The translations under genes were made by a program, and so were the position numbers. Positions 1 through 6,264 of a stretch of DNA of 7,173 nt are shown piece by piece. The stretch is from NCBI GenBank assembly GCA_900554405.1, contig USHI01000063.1:1-7173 (forward strand). The letters run 5' to 3'. Every line of letters starts with the position of its first letter. The stretch's first letter is position 1. Below the pieces are notes generated by a model. That model saw only the letters and a program-made list of their open reading frames with translations. It did not search any database and was not told the DNA's origin. Source of the stretch: an uncultured Eubacteriales bacterium (GTDB taxonomy: Bacteria; Bacillota; Clostridia; Oscillospirales; CAG-382).

Positions 1-546
1 GCATTTATGGCACATTGCAATATAGCTGTCGTTGCCGCCGATAAGTACCTGCGCGCCCTTCGTGACGACCTCCCCGCGTGAATTCAGACGCGCGTTCACC
101 GTCGCTTTTGCGCCGCAGGCGCATATGGTTTTGATCTCCGTAATGGAATCGGCAAGCTCGAAAAGCCGCTTGCTCCCCGGGAAGGTCATCGTCCGGAAAT
201 CGGCACGAAGCCCGAAGCAAAGCACGGGGATGCCCTTTTCGTCCACGATCTCGCGCAGCGAATCCACCTGCGCGGGAGTAAGGAACTGGCATTCGTCGCA
301 GATTATCACATCCGTCCTGCCGCGGCGCGCAAGCTTGAATAAAGGGTCGGAATCGGGATATATCACCTGCGCCCGCGCCGAAAGCCCGATGCGTGAAGCT
401 ACGATGTCCACGCCGTCGCGGTCGTCCGTTGCGGGCTTGATAAGCCAGACCGCCATTCCGCGTTCCTCATAATTGAATTTTGTTATGAGCGCCTGTGCCG
501 TCTTGGAGCTTCCCATCGTTCCGTATTTGAAATAAAGCTTTGCCAA
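1..546 (-). CDS. tdk: Thymidine kinase (type II, TK1-like), C-terminus cut by window edge
   Basis: Cytosolic thymidine kinase, which phosphorylates thymidine to dTMP with ATP in pyrimidine salvage. The 182 codons visible are open to the window edge. Seen: N-terminus MAKLYFKYGTMGSSKTA (the first M is a TTG start) with a phosphate-binding loop at residues 9-16; DECQF at 84-88, whose E85 matches the catalytic base of the TK1 family; lid region GLRADFRTMTFPGS at about 112-125; TICACG at 139-145 and CHKC at 179-182, matching the zinc-binding cysteine pairs. Residues 84-182 resemble E. coli Tdk closely (DECQFL, PVLCxGLRxDFR, TICxCGxKA, VxIGGN), so I place it in that branch. E. coli Tdk is about 205 aa, so perhaps 10-20 residues lie outside the window. 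The loop reads S where many P-loops have G (GTMGSSKT). The TTG start is chosen because GGGAGG (555-560) lies 8 nt upstream and the MAKLYF beginning is typical. It is transcribed away from the amidase gene. Confidence 0.96.
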   Translation of the reverse strand, partial: MAKLYFKYGTMGSSKTAQALITKFNYEERGMAVWLIKPATDDRDGVDIVASRIGLSARAQVIYPDSDPLFKLARRGRTDVIICDECQFLTPAQVDSLREIVDEKGIPVLCFGLRADFRTMTFPGSKRLFELADSITEIKTICACGAKATVNARLNSRGEVVTKGAQVLIGGNDSYIAMCHKC

Positions 547-576
547 AAGAATCGCCTCCCGACATTTGTCGTTTTT

Positions 577-605
577 ATTGTAGCACAAATCCCGCCGTGT
601 TTCAA
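577..605 (-). promoter_or_regulatory. sigma-A promoter of tdk
   Basis: On the minus strand a TTGAAA -35 box (600-605) is followed by exactly 17 nt and a TACAAT -10 box (577-582), preceded by TG at the extended -10 position. Transcription would start near 570, giving a leader of about 24 nt. That leader carries a 5-bp inverted repeat CGACA-AA-TGTCG (560-571) next to the GGGAGG ribosome site (555-560). No long leader, T-box or riboswitch fits in this space. Confidence 0.85.
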
Positions 606-620
606 GCAATTTATGCTCCT

Positions 621-636
621 GCGCACGATAATGCGC
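621..636. repeat. Short GC-rich inverted repeat in divergent intergenic region
   Basis: GCGCA (621-625) and TGCGC (632-636) are perfect inverted copies around a 6-nt spacer. The element lies just upstream of the tdk -35 box, between the two divergent promoters. It could be a regulator site or chance; nothing else supports a role. Confidence 0.35.
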
Positions 637-641
637 CGTGA

Positions 642-660
642 AAATAATGCTGTATTATTT
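642..660. repeat. AT-rich 7-bp inverted repeat upstream of amidase promoter
   Basis: AAATAAT (642-648) and ATTATTT (654-660) are perfect inverted copies separated by 5 nt. The element ends 10 nt before the -35 box of the amidase promoter. This position suits an operator or an AT-rich UP-like element. The sequence is visible; the function is a guess. Confidence 0.4.
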
Positions 661-670
661 GATTTTACTA

Positions 671-699
671 TTGAAATTCAGAAGGATGTGTTTTATAAT
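671..699 (+). promoter_or_regulatory. sigma-A promoter of the amidase gene
   Basis: TTGAAA (671-676), 17 nt, then a perfect TATAAT (694-699). The start would fall near 706, leaving a leader of about 27 nt before the ATG at 733. A purine-rich stretch ACGGAGCGG (717-725) can serve as ribosome site about 7 nt before that ATG. The promoter supports the start at 733 rather than the upstream in-frame start at 613, which would precede it. Confidence 0.85.
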
Positions 700-732
700 A
701 CAGACATAAATCTTCACGGAGCGGAAATAATT

Positions 733-2770
733 ATGAAGCCTTTCAGACCGATCATCGCATTGTTTCTTTCACTCGCAGCACTTCTGGCAGTCGTACTGCC
801 CTCCACAAGGCTTGCCTCTGCCGAAAATGAATCCGGAACGCTTGTTCCGATCTATCACGGCGCCTCATACACCGTCGATCTTTACAACGCGAAATTTATC
901 GGCGGGAACGACGGAAAGCTGCTCACCGATCTCACCTTCCAGAAAATGGAAAAGGACAGATCCAACAGCGAAGGCTGGCTTCGGATAAAAAGTGCAAACG
1001 GCGGCAGAGGTGACCGTCACCGCCGATCTCGGCGCCGTGCGCGAGGGAATAAGCGTTATTTACGCCCGCACCATGAAGCACCGCGAGGACGGCTGCGACA
1101 TGGCAAAGTCGGTTTCGTTTTATGTTTCCGAGGACGGAAAGAACTACAAATACATAGGCGACGGCAAAACGCCCTCCGACACCACCGAGGATTACGCCGC
1201 CGCGCTTTACAAGGTGAACACCTCGCCCGTGCGGGCAAGATATTACCGCGCGGTATTCCGCTGCGGCGGAAAATCGCTGTTTATAAACGAATTCGGCGCC
1301 GCCGCGCGCGGCAGGGTCGCACATTCCCCGCAGGGCGGAAGCTTTACGGATGCCCAGGGGGTGGAATACCTGCTTTCCGGCAGCGAAGCCACCGTTGTCG
1401 CGCTGCATTCCCGCAGCTCGTCGCCCCGCGCGGAGGAAAACGATCTGAACGTGAACGGCGTGCATTATATCGGCAAGGGAACCGAAAACGAAGTAAAGGT
1501 AGTCACCGACCTTATCGGCGAAAAACAGATGAATTACGCCGGTGTACCGAACACGGTCCGCAAGATAATGATCCACAACACCGCGACGGTCGAATGGAGC
1601 ACCGATGCGGAGCTTTACAACGAACGGCTGCACAATATGCAGGAGGAAACAAGCTGGCATTACACCGTCGACAGCGGCGTGATATACCATTCGCTTGCCG
1701 ACGATATTGTCGGCTGGCACGCCGGCGGGCCGATGAACTACACCACCATCGGCATAGAAATATGCACAAACGGCGCGCCGACATACGGCAACGGGAAAAT
1801 ACTCTTTTCCGGCGCCGCATATGACCGTTGGGTCGAAAACACCTTCCGCCCCGCGTTCAAAAACGCCGCAGTGCTCACGGCGGAGCTGCTGGTGAAATAC
1901 GGGCTGGGGCTCGACGATGTCGCCCAGCATTACGACAGCTCACGCAAGGAATGCCCGCTCTGGATGCGCCGCAAGGGCAACGGGTTCACCTACAACGGAA
2001 CGCTTTGGGTCGAATTCATGGAATATGTGAAGGAATACTACAACATACTCTCTTCACAGCCGAAAAGCGCCGGCGTTTACGGCGAAATAACCCTCCCCTA
2101 TTATATTACCGACCCGGACGGGAACATATACACCCTGACATCCGTGGGCGGTGCCGCATTTTCGCAGGCAGAGGGTATAACCTCCGTAACGCTTTCACGC
2201 GGGATAACGCACATTGCGCCCGATGCCTTTGAGGAAAGCGGTATCGAAAGAATAAACACCTCCGAAAACGGCAATTTCACTTTTGAAAACGGAGTTATCC
2301 GCAGCGCGGACGGCAGCGAAGTCGCCGCCGTGACGGATACGCTCACCGGGACCCCGCAGCCGAAGGAAGGCTGTGCGCTTGATATCCGCACAAGCGGCGC
2401 AAAGCATTTCGCTTATCTTTCCCCTGGGACAACGCTTTCACGGTTCGAAAGCGAATACGGCGCGATATCGCTCAAAGCACGCGCGGCAAACGGGGCCCCG
2501 CTCGGTGTGAACGATGAGCTTACCACCGGCGCTTCCGCCGTCTTCGGCGAATGCAGGATATACGCCGTTATCCCGGGCGACGGCACCGGCGACGGAAAAA
2601 TAGATTCTTCGGATTACCTTTTCGCAAAAAGGCTTTACCTCGGGACGATATACCTTTCGGAAAGCCGCCGGCTTGCGCTGTGTGTCACCGGAGGCAAAAG
2701 CATAACCGCGCTCGATTACCTGCTGTTGAAGCGGCATGTACTGGGAACATACAATATATACTCGAAATAG
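733..2770 (+). CDS. Secreted N-acetylmuramoyl-L-alanine amidase with LRR and dockerin-like domains, frameshifted
   Basis: Predicted exported zinc amidase cutting the bond between N-acetylmuramic acid and L-alanine in peptidoglycan. The frame from 733 runs to about 990; the rest is in the +1 frame to TAG at 2768-2770. Removing one A from the A5 run at 987-991 gives a continuous protein of about 678 aa, numbered here that way. Residues 1-30 form a signal peptide (charged start, long hydrophobic core, cleavage after A-S-A). About 35-190 is a discoidin-like beta domain (GKLLTD; VTVTADLG; VSFYVSEDG). About 275-440 is an Amidase_2 (T7 lysozyme/PGRP) domain: H281 in IMIHNTA, H399 in QHYD and C407 match the zinc ligands, and K405 two residues before the cysteine matches the T7 lysozyme catalytic lysine. 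H399 and C407 are 8 apart, as in T7 lysozyme (H122/C130). WHAGG is also conserved. About 454-533 is BspA-like leucine-rich sequence (ITSVTLSRGITHIAPDAF). About 615-678 is dockerin-like: the first repeat keeps a full calcium loop (D616 to D627) and the second (650-661) has lost the early Asp residues. It may be a mutated gene or a sequencing error. Confidence 0.85.
987..991 (+). other. Frameshift site (A5 run) in the amidase gene
   Basis: The signal peptide is in one frame and the amidase in the next. The downstream frame meets TAA at 986-988, so the switch must occur after that point. The upstream frame turns into arginine-rich nonsense right after about 1000. Deleting one A gives LRIKVQTAAEVTVTADLG, a natural beta-strand sequence. 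There is no ribosome site before the GTG at 992, so a separate start there is unlikely. Confidence 0.8.
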
Positions 2771-2785
2771 AAAAGCAAAAAACAG

Positions 2786-2825
2786 AAAAGCGTTGCACGG
2801 GCAGCCTGACCGCGCAACGCTTTTT
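2786..2825. terminator. Bidirectional Rho-independent terminator between convergent genes
   Basis: An 11-bp perfect stem AAAAGCGTTGC (2786-2796) and GCAACGCTTTT (2814-2824). Inside it, after one A/C mismatch, CGG pairs with CCG around a 9-nt loop. On the plus strand the stem runs into T5 and, after CAC, a second T-run at about 2829-2834. On the minus strand it is followed by a broken T-tract. It lies 15 nt after the amidase stop and 8 nt after the glnS stop, so it can end both transcripts. Confidence 0.9.
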
Positions 2826-2832
2826 CACTTTT

Positions 2833-4464
2833 TTATTTGCTGTCCTTAAGCGCGACGATACTGTTGAAAACGCTTGTATCAACACTGTCGCGGCAGAAAT
2901 AGCCCTTGCGCACGAACTGGAACTTTTCGCCCGGCGCGGCATCCAGCAGCGAGCGTTCGATCTTCACGCCGTGAAGTGCGCGCTTGGAATCCGGATCGAG
3001 ATATTCGCCGTAATGCGCGGGTTCGACGGAGTTCATGTCCGGTTCGGTGAACAGCCTGCCGTACATCATGACATCGGTCTCGGCGCATTCGCTTGCCGAA
3101 AGCCAGTGGATCGTACCCTTGACCTTTCTGCCGTCGGCGGGCATACCGTTGCCGGTTTCAAGATCTGCTTTGCAGCGCACCTCGGTTATGTTTCCGTCCG
3201 CATCCGTGAGAATCTCGTCCACGCGGACAATGTATGCACCCATAAGCCGGACTTCCCCGCCCGGCTTCATGCGGAAGAACTTGGGAGGCGGATCGAGCGC
3301 GATATCCTCGCGTTCCACGAACAGCTCCCGCGTGAAGGGAAGCTTGCGCCTGCCGGCTTCCTCGCTGCCGGGGTTGTTCGGGAGCTCGAAATACTCGGTT
3401 TTCCCCTCCGGATAGTTGGCGACGGTGACCTTTACGGGATCGAACACGGCGACACGGCGCATGGCGCGGCTGTTAAGATCTTCGCGCACGCAATGCTCGA
3501 GCAGAGCGATATCCACAAGTGAATTGTTCTTTGCCACGCCGACACGCTCGATAAAATCAAGCACGGCGGCAGGGGTATAGCCCCTGCGGCGCATACCGCA
3601 AAGCGTGGGCATACGGGGGTCGTTCCAGCCGTCCACCTGACCGGATTCCACAAGCGAGCGCAGGAAACGCTTGCTCATGACGGTATTTGTGATATTCAGA
3701 CGTGCAAATTCGATCTGGCGCGGCTTGGAGGGAACATCGACGTGCTCGATAACCCAATTGTAAAGCGGGCGGTGATCCTCATATTCAAGCGAGCAGAGCG
3801 AATGCGTGATCCCTTCGAGCGCATCCTGAATCGGATGTGCAAAATCGTACATCGGGAAAATGCACCACTTTTTGCCCTGACGGTGGTGATCGATATATCT
3901 GATACGGTAAAGTACAGGATCACGCATATTGAAGTTGCCGGAGGCAAGATCGATCTTCGCGCGGAGCGTGTACTTTCCTTCCGGAAATTCACCCGCACGC
4001 ATACGGCGGAACAGGTCGAGATTTTCCTCTATCGGACGATCCCTCCACGGCGAAACGGCAGGGTGGGTAAGGTCGCCGCGGTATTCGGAAAACTGCTCGG
4101 GCGTGAGCTCGCAGACATAAGCATCGCCGCGCTTTATCAGCCCTTCGGCAAGCTCGTAGGTCTTTTCGAAATAATCCGAGCCGTAAAAGAATCTGTCGCC
4201 CCAGTCGAATCCGAGCCAGTGGATATCCTCCTTGATGGCATCCACAAATTCGGTATCCTCCTTTGCGGGGTTCGTATCATCCATGCGCAGGTTGCACAGA
4301 CCCCCGTAACGGACGGCTGTCGAAAAATCGATAACAAGCGCCTTGCAGTGACCGATATGCAGATATCCGTTCGGTTCCGGCGGGAATCGTGTATGTATCT
4401 TCATTCCGGGGTTGGCGGCGATATCCGCATCAATGGCATCGAAAATAAAATTGCCGTTTTCCAT
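2833..4464 (-). CDS. glnS: Glutaminyl-tRNA synthetase
   Basis: Class I synthetase that attaches glutamine to tRNA-Gln using ATP in the cytosol. The 543 aa are near the usual length (E. coli about 554). Seen: HIGH motif at 36-39 inside FPPEPNGYLHIGHCKA, the KMSKS-type motif VMSKR at 262-266, and blocks shared with E. coli GlnRS across the whole length (CNLRxDDTNPxKED, ELTPEQ, MRDPVLYRI, KWCIxPMYDF, DALEGITHSLC, GWxDPRMPT, LRRRGYT-like MRRRGYT, ADGRKVKGxIHW, FQFxRxGYFCxDS). Both C-terminal anticodon-binding beta-barrels are present, so the protein is complete. The ATG at 4464 is preceded by GAGG (4474-4477) at 9 nt. It is second in an operon with gltX: the gltX stop is only 6 nt upstream and the ribosome site lies inside the last gltX codons, so translational coupling is likely. 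Its presence implies direct charging of tRNA-Gln rather than the GatCAB route alone. Confidence 0.98.
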   Translation of the reverse strand: MENGNFIFDAIDADIAANPGMKIHTRFPPEPNGYLHIGHCKALVIDFSTAVRYGGLCNLRMDDTNPAKEDTEFVDAIKEDIHWLGFDWGDRFFYGSDYFEKTYELAEGLIKRGDAYVCELTPEQFSEYRGDLTHPAVSPWRDRPIEENLDLFRRMRAGEFPEGKYTLRAKIDLASGNFNMRDPVLYRIRYIDHHRQGKKWCIFPMYDFAHPIQDALEGITHSLCSLEYEDHRPLYNWVIEHVDVPSKPRQIEFARLNITNTVMSKRFLRSLVESGQVDGWNDPRMPTLCGMRRRGYTPAAVLDFIERVGVAKNNSLVDIALLEHCVREDLNSRAMRRVAVFDPVKVTVANYPEGKTEYFELPNNPGSEEAGRRKLPFTRELFVEREDIALDPPPKFFRMKPGGEVRLMGAYIVRVDEILTDADGNITEVRCKADLETGNGMPADGRKVKGTIHWLSASECAETDVMMYGRLFTEPDMNSVEPAHYGEYLDPDSKRALHGVKIERSLLDAAPGEKFQFVRKGYFCRDSVDTSVFNSIVALKDSK

Positions 4465-4470
4465 TATAGC

Positions 4471-6111
4471 TTACCTCATCATATCGTTGATTCTGTTTAT
4501 GACCGTTTCCCTGCCGAGTATGCTCATCACCTCGAAAAGATCCGGAGAATTGAGCCGCCCCGTCACGGCGACGCGAATGAACATACTCACATCCGCGACG
4601 CTGCCCTTATATGCGCCGGGGTTGGCTTTGTATTCCTTCATATCCGGGCAGAAGCCGTGGCGCGCCGCGACATCCTTTACCGCCGCGAACCATTCGGAAT
4701 TATCCGCACATTCGGTATAATGCTTTGCATAATCGGCAAGCACTTCATTCACCACGTTCCTTTCAAAGCCCTCGGGGATCGCATCCTCGCGGGTGAAAAG
4801 TGTATCGTAGAAGAAGGAAACATAGTGCTTCACGCCGCTCCACAGCGTGATATCCTTGCGCGGCTTTTTGCCGCCTCTGCCGACACCGAGTATCCGCACC
4901 GCCTTTTCGCGGTTTCCGGAAAGAACGGCGGCAAATTCCGGATCGAATTCCTTTGCCCAGGCAAGAGTGTTTTCGTATACCTCATCCGCCGTCAAGCGCG
5001 AGATAACGTTTTTGGAAATGTCGTTCAGCTTGTCCAGATCGAAAAGCGAACCGGATATCGGCATTTTTTTGGTGGTGAAGCTGAACTTTTCGATCGGCAG
5101 ATCGGGGTTGGCGATCCGCCATTCCTCGAAATTGGAATTGAGCAGAGTAAGAAGATATTCTCGCAGGGCGGGTGTCGGATAGCCTTCGGAATAATAAAAC
5201 GTGAGCGCGGCTTCCGGATCCTTGCGCTTGCTGATCTTGCGCTTGTTGCCGTTATCCAGCTTTAACACCTGTGCGGTGTGGCAATACTTCGGCAGCTTGA
5301 AGCCCAGCGCGGCAAAAAGCTGAATATGGAACGGAAGCGTGGAAAGCCAGCTTTCATCCCGAACCACATGGGTGGTGCCCATAAGATGATCGTCCACCGC
5401 GTGGGCGAAATGGTAGGTAGGTATGCCGTCGGATTTCAGGATGACATGGTCGATATCGTTTTCGGTGATGTCGATCGTGCCCTTGATCATATCGTTGAAC
5501 TTGAATTTGTGCGAGGAATCGCCCTCCGAACGGTAGCGGAGCACGAATGCCTTGCCGTTGGCAATCTCGGCTTCCACCTTTTCGAGCGGGGCATCGCGCC
5601 AGACTGCAAATTCGCCGTAATAACCGGGTGTTAGCTTTGCTTCCTCCTGCCGCGCGCGGATATCCTCCAGCTCCTGTTCGGAGCAGAAGCAGGGGTATGC
5701 CTTGCCCTCCCGCACGAGCTGCTTGGCATAGGTGCCGTATATTTCGGCGCGTTCGCTCTGACGGTAGGGGCCGTAATCGCCTTTATCGCCGCCGCTGACG
5801 GCGCCCTCGTCAAACTGCATACCGAGCTTGGAAAGTGTGTCGATTATAAGCTCCACACCGTTTTCAACGGTGCGCTTGGCATCCGTATCCTCGATACGCA
5901 GAAAAAACACGCCGCCGGATGTATGCGCAAGCCTTTCATCGGCAAAAGCGCCGTAAAGGTTGCCGATATGCATAAATCCCGTGGGGCTGGGTGCGAACCG
6001 GGTGACCTTTGCCCCTTCGGGAAGCACGCGTGCGGGGTAGCGCGCCTCGATATCGGCAGGCAGTGTTTTTATATGCGGAAACAGAAGCTCTGCTAGACGG
6101 TTGTTGTCCAT
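4471..6111 (-). CDS. gltX: Glutamyl-tRNA synthetase (long, HIGN-type)
   Basis: Class I synthetase charging tRNA-Glu with glutamate in the cytosol. Seen: RFAPSPTGFMHIGN at 38-51, where the HIGH signature is HIGN; FLRIEDTDAKR, typical of GluRS; YPCFCSEQEL in the acceptor-end region; GIPTYHFAHAVDDHLMGTTHVVRDESW; and KISKR at 292-296, the KMSKS loop. At 546 aa it is longer than the common 470-490 aa form. The extra sequence includes about 35 residues before the ATP-binding strand, which I recall as usual for a clostridial subtype. The zinc site of E. coli GluRS looks incomplete: CFC is there, but no later Cys/His pair is evident. The ATG at 6111 has GGAGGAG ending 2 nt before it. It is the first gene of gltX-glnS and has its own strong promoter. 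With a GlnRS alongside, it may be a discriminating enzyme that charges only tRNA-Glu, but that is inference. Confidence 0.96.
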   Translation of the reverse strand: MDNNRLAELLFPHIKTLPADIEARYPARVLPEGAKVTRFAPSPTGFMHIGNLYGAFADERLAHTSGGVFFLRIEDTDAKRTVENGVELIIDTLSKLGMQFDEGAVSGGDKGDYGPYRQSERAEIYGTYAKQLVREGKAYPCFCSEQELEDIRARQEEAKLTPGYYGEFAVWRDAPLEKVEAEIANGKAFVLRYRSEGDSSHKFKFNDMIKGTIDITENDIDHVILKSDGIPTYHFAHAVDDHLMGTTHVVRDESWLSTLPFHIQLFAALGFKLPKYCHTAQVLKLDNGNKRKISKRKDPEAALTFYYSEGYPTPALREYLLTLLNSNFEEWRIANPDLPIEKFSFTTKKMPISGSLFDLDKLNDISKNVISRLTADEVYENTLAWAKEFDPEFAAVLSGNREKAVRILGVGRGGKKPRKDITLWSGVKHYVSFFYDTLFTREDAIPEGFERNVVNEVLADYAKHYTECADNSEWFAAVKDVAARHGFCPDMKEYKANPGAYKGSVADVSMFIRVAVTGRLNSPDLFEVMSILGRETVINRINDMMR

Positions 6112-6136
6112 AACTCCTCCGTAAAGGTTTCAAATA

Positions 6137-6150
6137 ATATAATATTATAT
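6137..6150. repeat. 14-bp perfect AT palindrome over the gltX -10 box
   Basis: The bases read ATATAATATTATAT, identical on both strands, and contain TATAAT in both directions. The minus-strand copy (6144-6149) is the gltX -10 box. The plus-strand copy (6138-6143) has no matching -35 box, so I do not call a second promoter. It may be a consequence of AT-rich promoter sequence or an operator. Confidence 0.5.
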
Positions 6151-6172
6151 CCGCGTGCGGCGGATTTGTCAA
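6144..6172 (-). promoter_or_regulatory. Perfect consensus sigma-A promoter of gltX-glnS
   Basis: On the minus strand TTGACA (6167-6172), exactly 17 nt, then TATAAT (6144-6149): both boxes match the housekeeping consensus at every position. Transcription would start near 6137, leaving a leader of about 25 nt with no room for a T-box or other riboswitch. This suggests strong, largely constitutive expression. The spacer holds CCGC-GT-GCGG (6151-6160), a small inverted repeat. Confidence 0.92.
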
Positions 6173-6194
6173 TAGCGATGCCGCTCTGTTTTTG

Positions 6195-6224
6195 TTGACA
6201 CGGACACCCTCGGTGTGATATAAT
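6195..6224 (+). promoter_or_regulatory. Consensus extended -10 promoter of the P-type ATPase gene
   Basis: TTGACA (6195-6200), 18 nt, then TATAAT (6219-6224), preceded by TG plus one base (extended -10). The start would be near 6231, about 34 nt before the ATG at 6265. Its -35 box lies only 22 bp from the divergent gltX -35 box (6167-6172). Confidence 0.9.
6204..6216. promoter_or_regulatory. Possible operator: inverted repeat inside the ATPase promoter spacer
   Basis: ACACC (6204-6208) and GGTGT (6212-6216) are perfect inverted copies around CTC, sitting between the -35 and -10 boxes. A second one, TCCG-AACA-CGGA (6224-6235), overlaps the end of the -10 box and the expected start. A repressor bound at either place would block the polymerase. 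No regulator gene is in the window and I do not recognise the motif. Confidence 0.4.
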
Positions 6225-6264
6225 CCGAACACGGATATAAGGCATAGCAATGTGAGGTGTTACA

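Noticed and set aside
613..732. Upstream in-frame ATG at 613 as the amidase start
   Set aside because: It precedes the promoter at 671-699, and translating from there places 40 residues before an otherwise perfect signal peptide. The ATG at 733 fits better.
985..992. Programmed ribosomal frameshift at the A-rich site
   Set aside because: Not accepted as the main reading: the required shift is +1, the A-run is short, and I see no clear stimulatory stem-loop or internal ribosome-like site. An indel is simpler.
932..1930. Minus-strand open frame (332 codons) opposite the amidase gene
   Set aside because: The plus strand here encodes conserved discoidin-like and amidase motifs. The antisense frame has a composition typical of shadow frames and no family match.
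2551..3522. Plus-strand open frame spanning the amidase end, the terminator and the glnS end
   Set aside because: It runs through a strong terminator hairpin and overlaps real coding sequence on both sides in the wrong frame or strand.
3742..5265. Long plus-strand open frame (about 507 codons) opposite glnS and gltX
   Set aside because: It lies antisense to two clearly recognised synthetase genes, crosses their junction, has no ribosome site or recognisable domain, and is explained by the high GC content.
6138..6143. Extra plus-strand promoter from the TATAAT within the AT palindrome
   Set aside because: There is no -35 box at the right distance upstream, and the real ATPase promoter is found at 6195-6224.
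6112..6264. T-box or other riboswitch leader ahead of gltX-glnS
   Set aside because: The promoter leaves a leader of only about 25 nt, far too short for a T-box, and no terminator hairpin is present.
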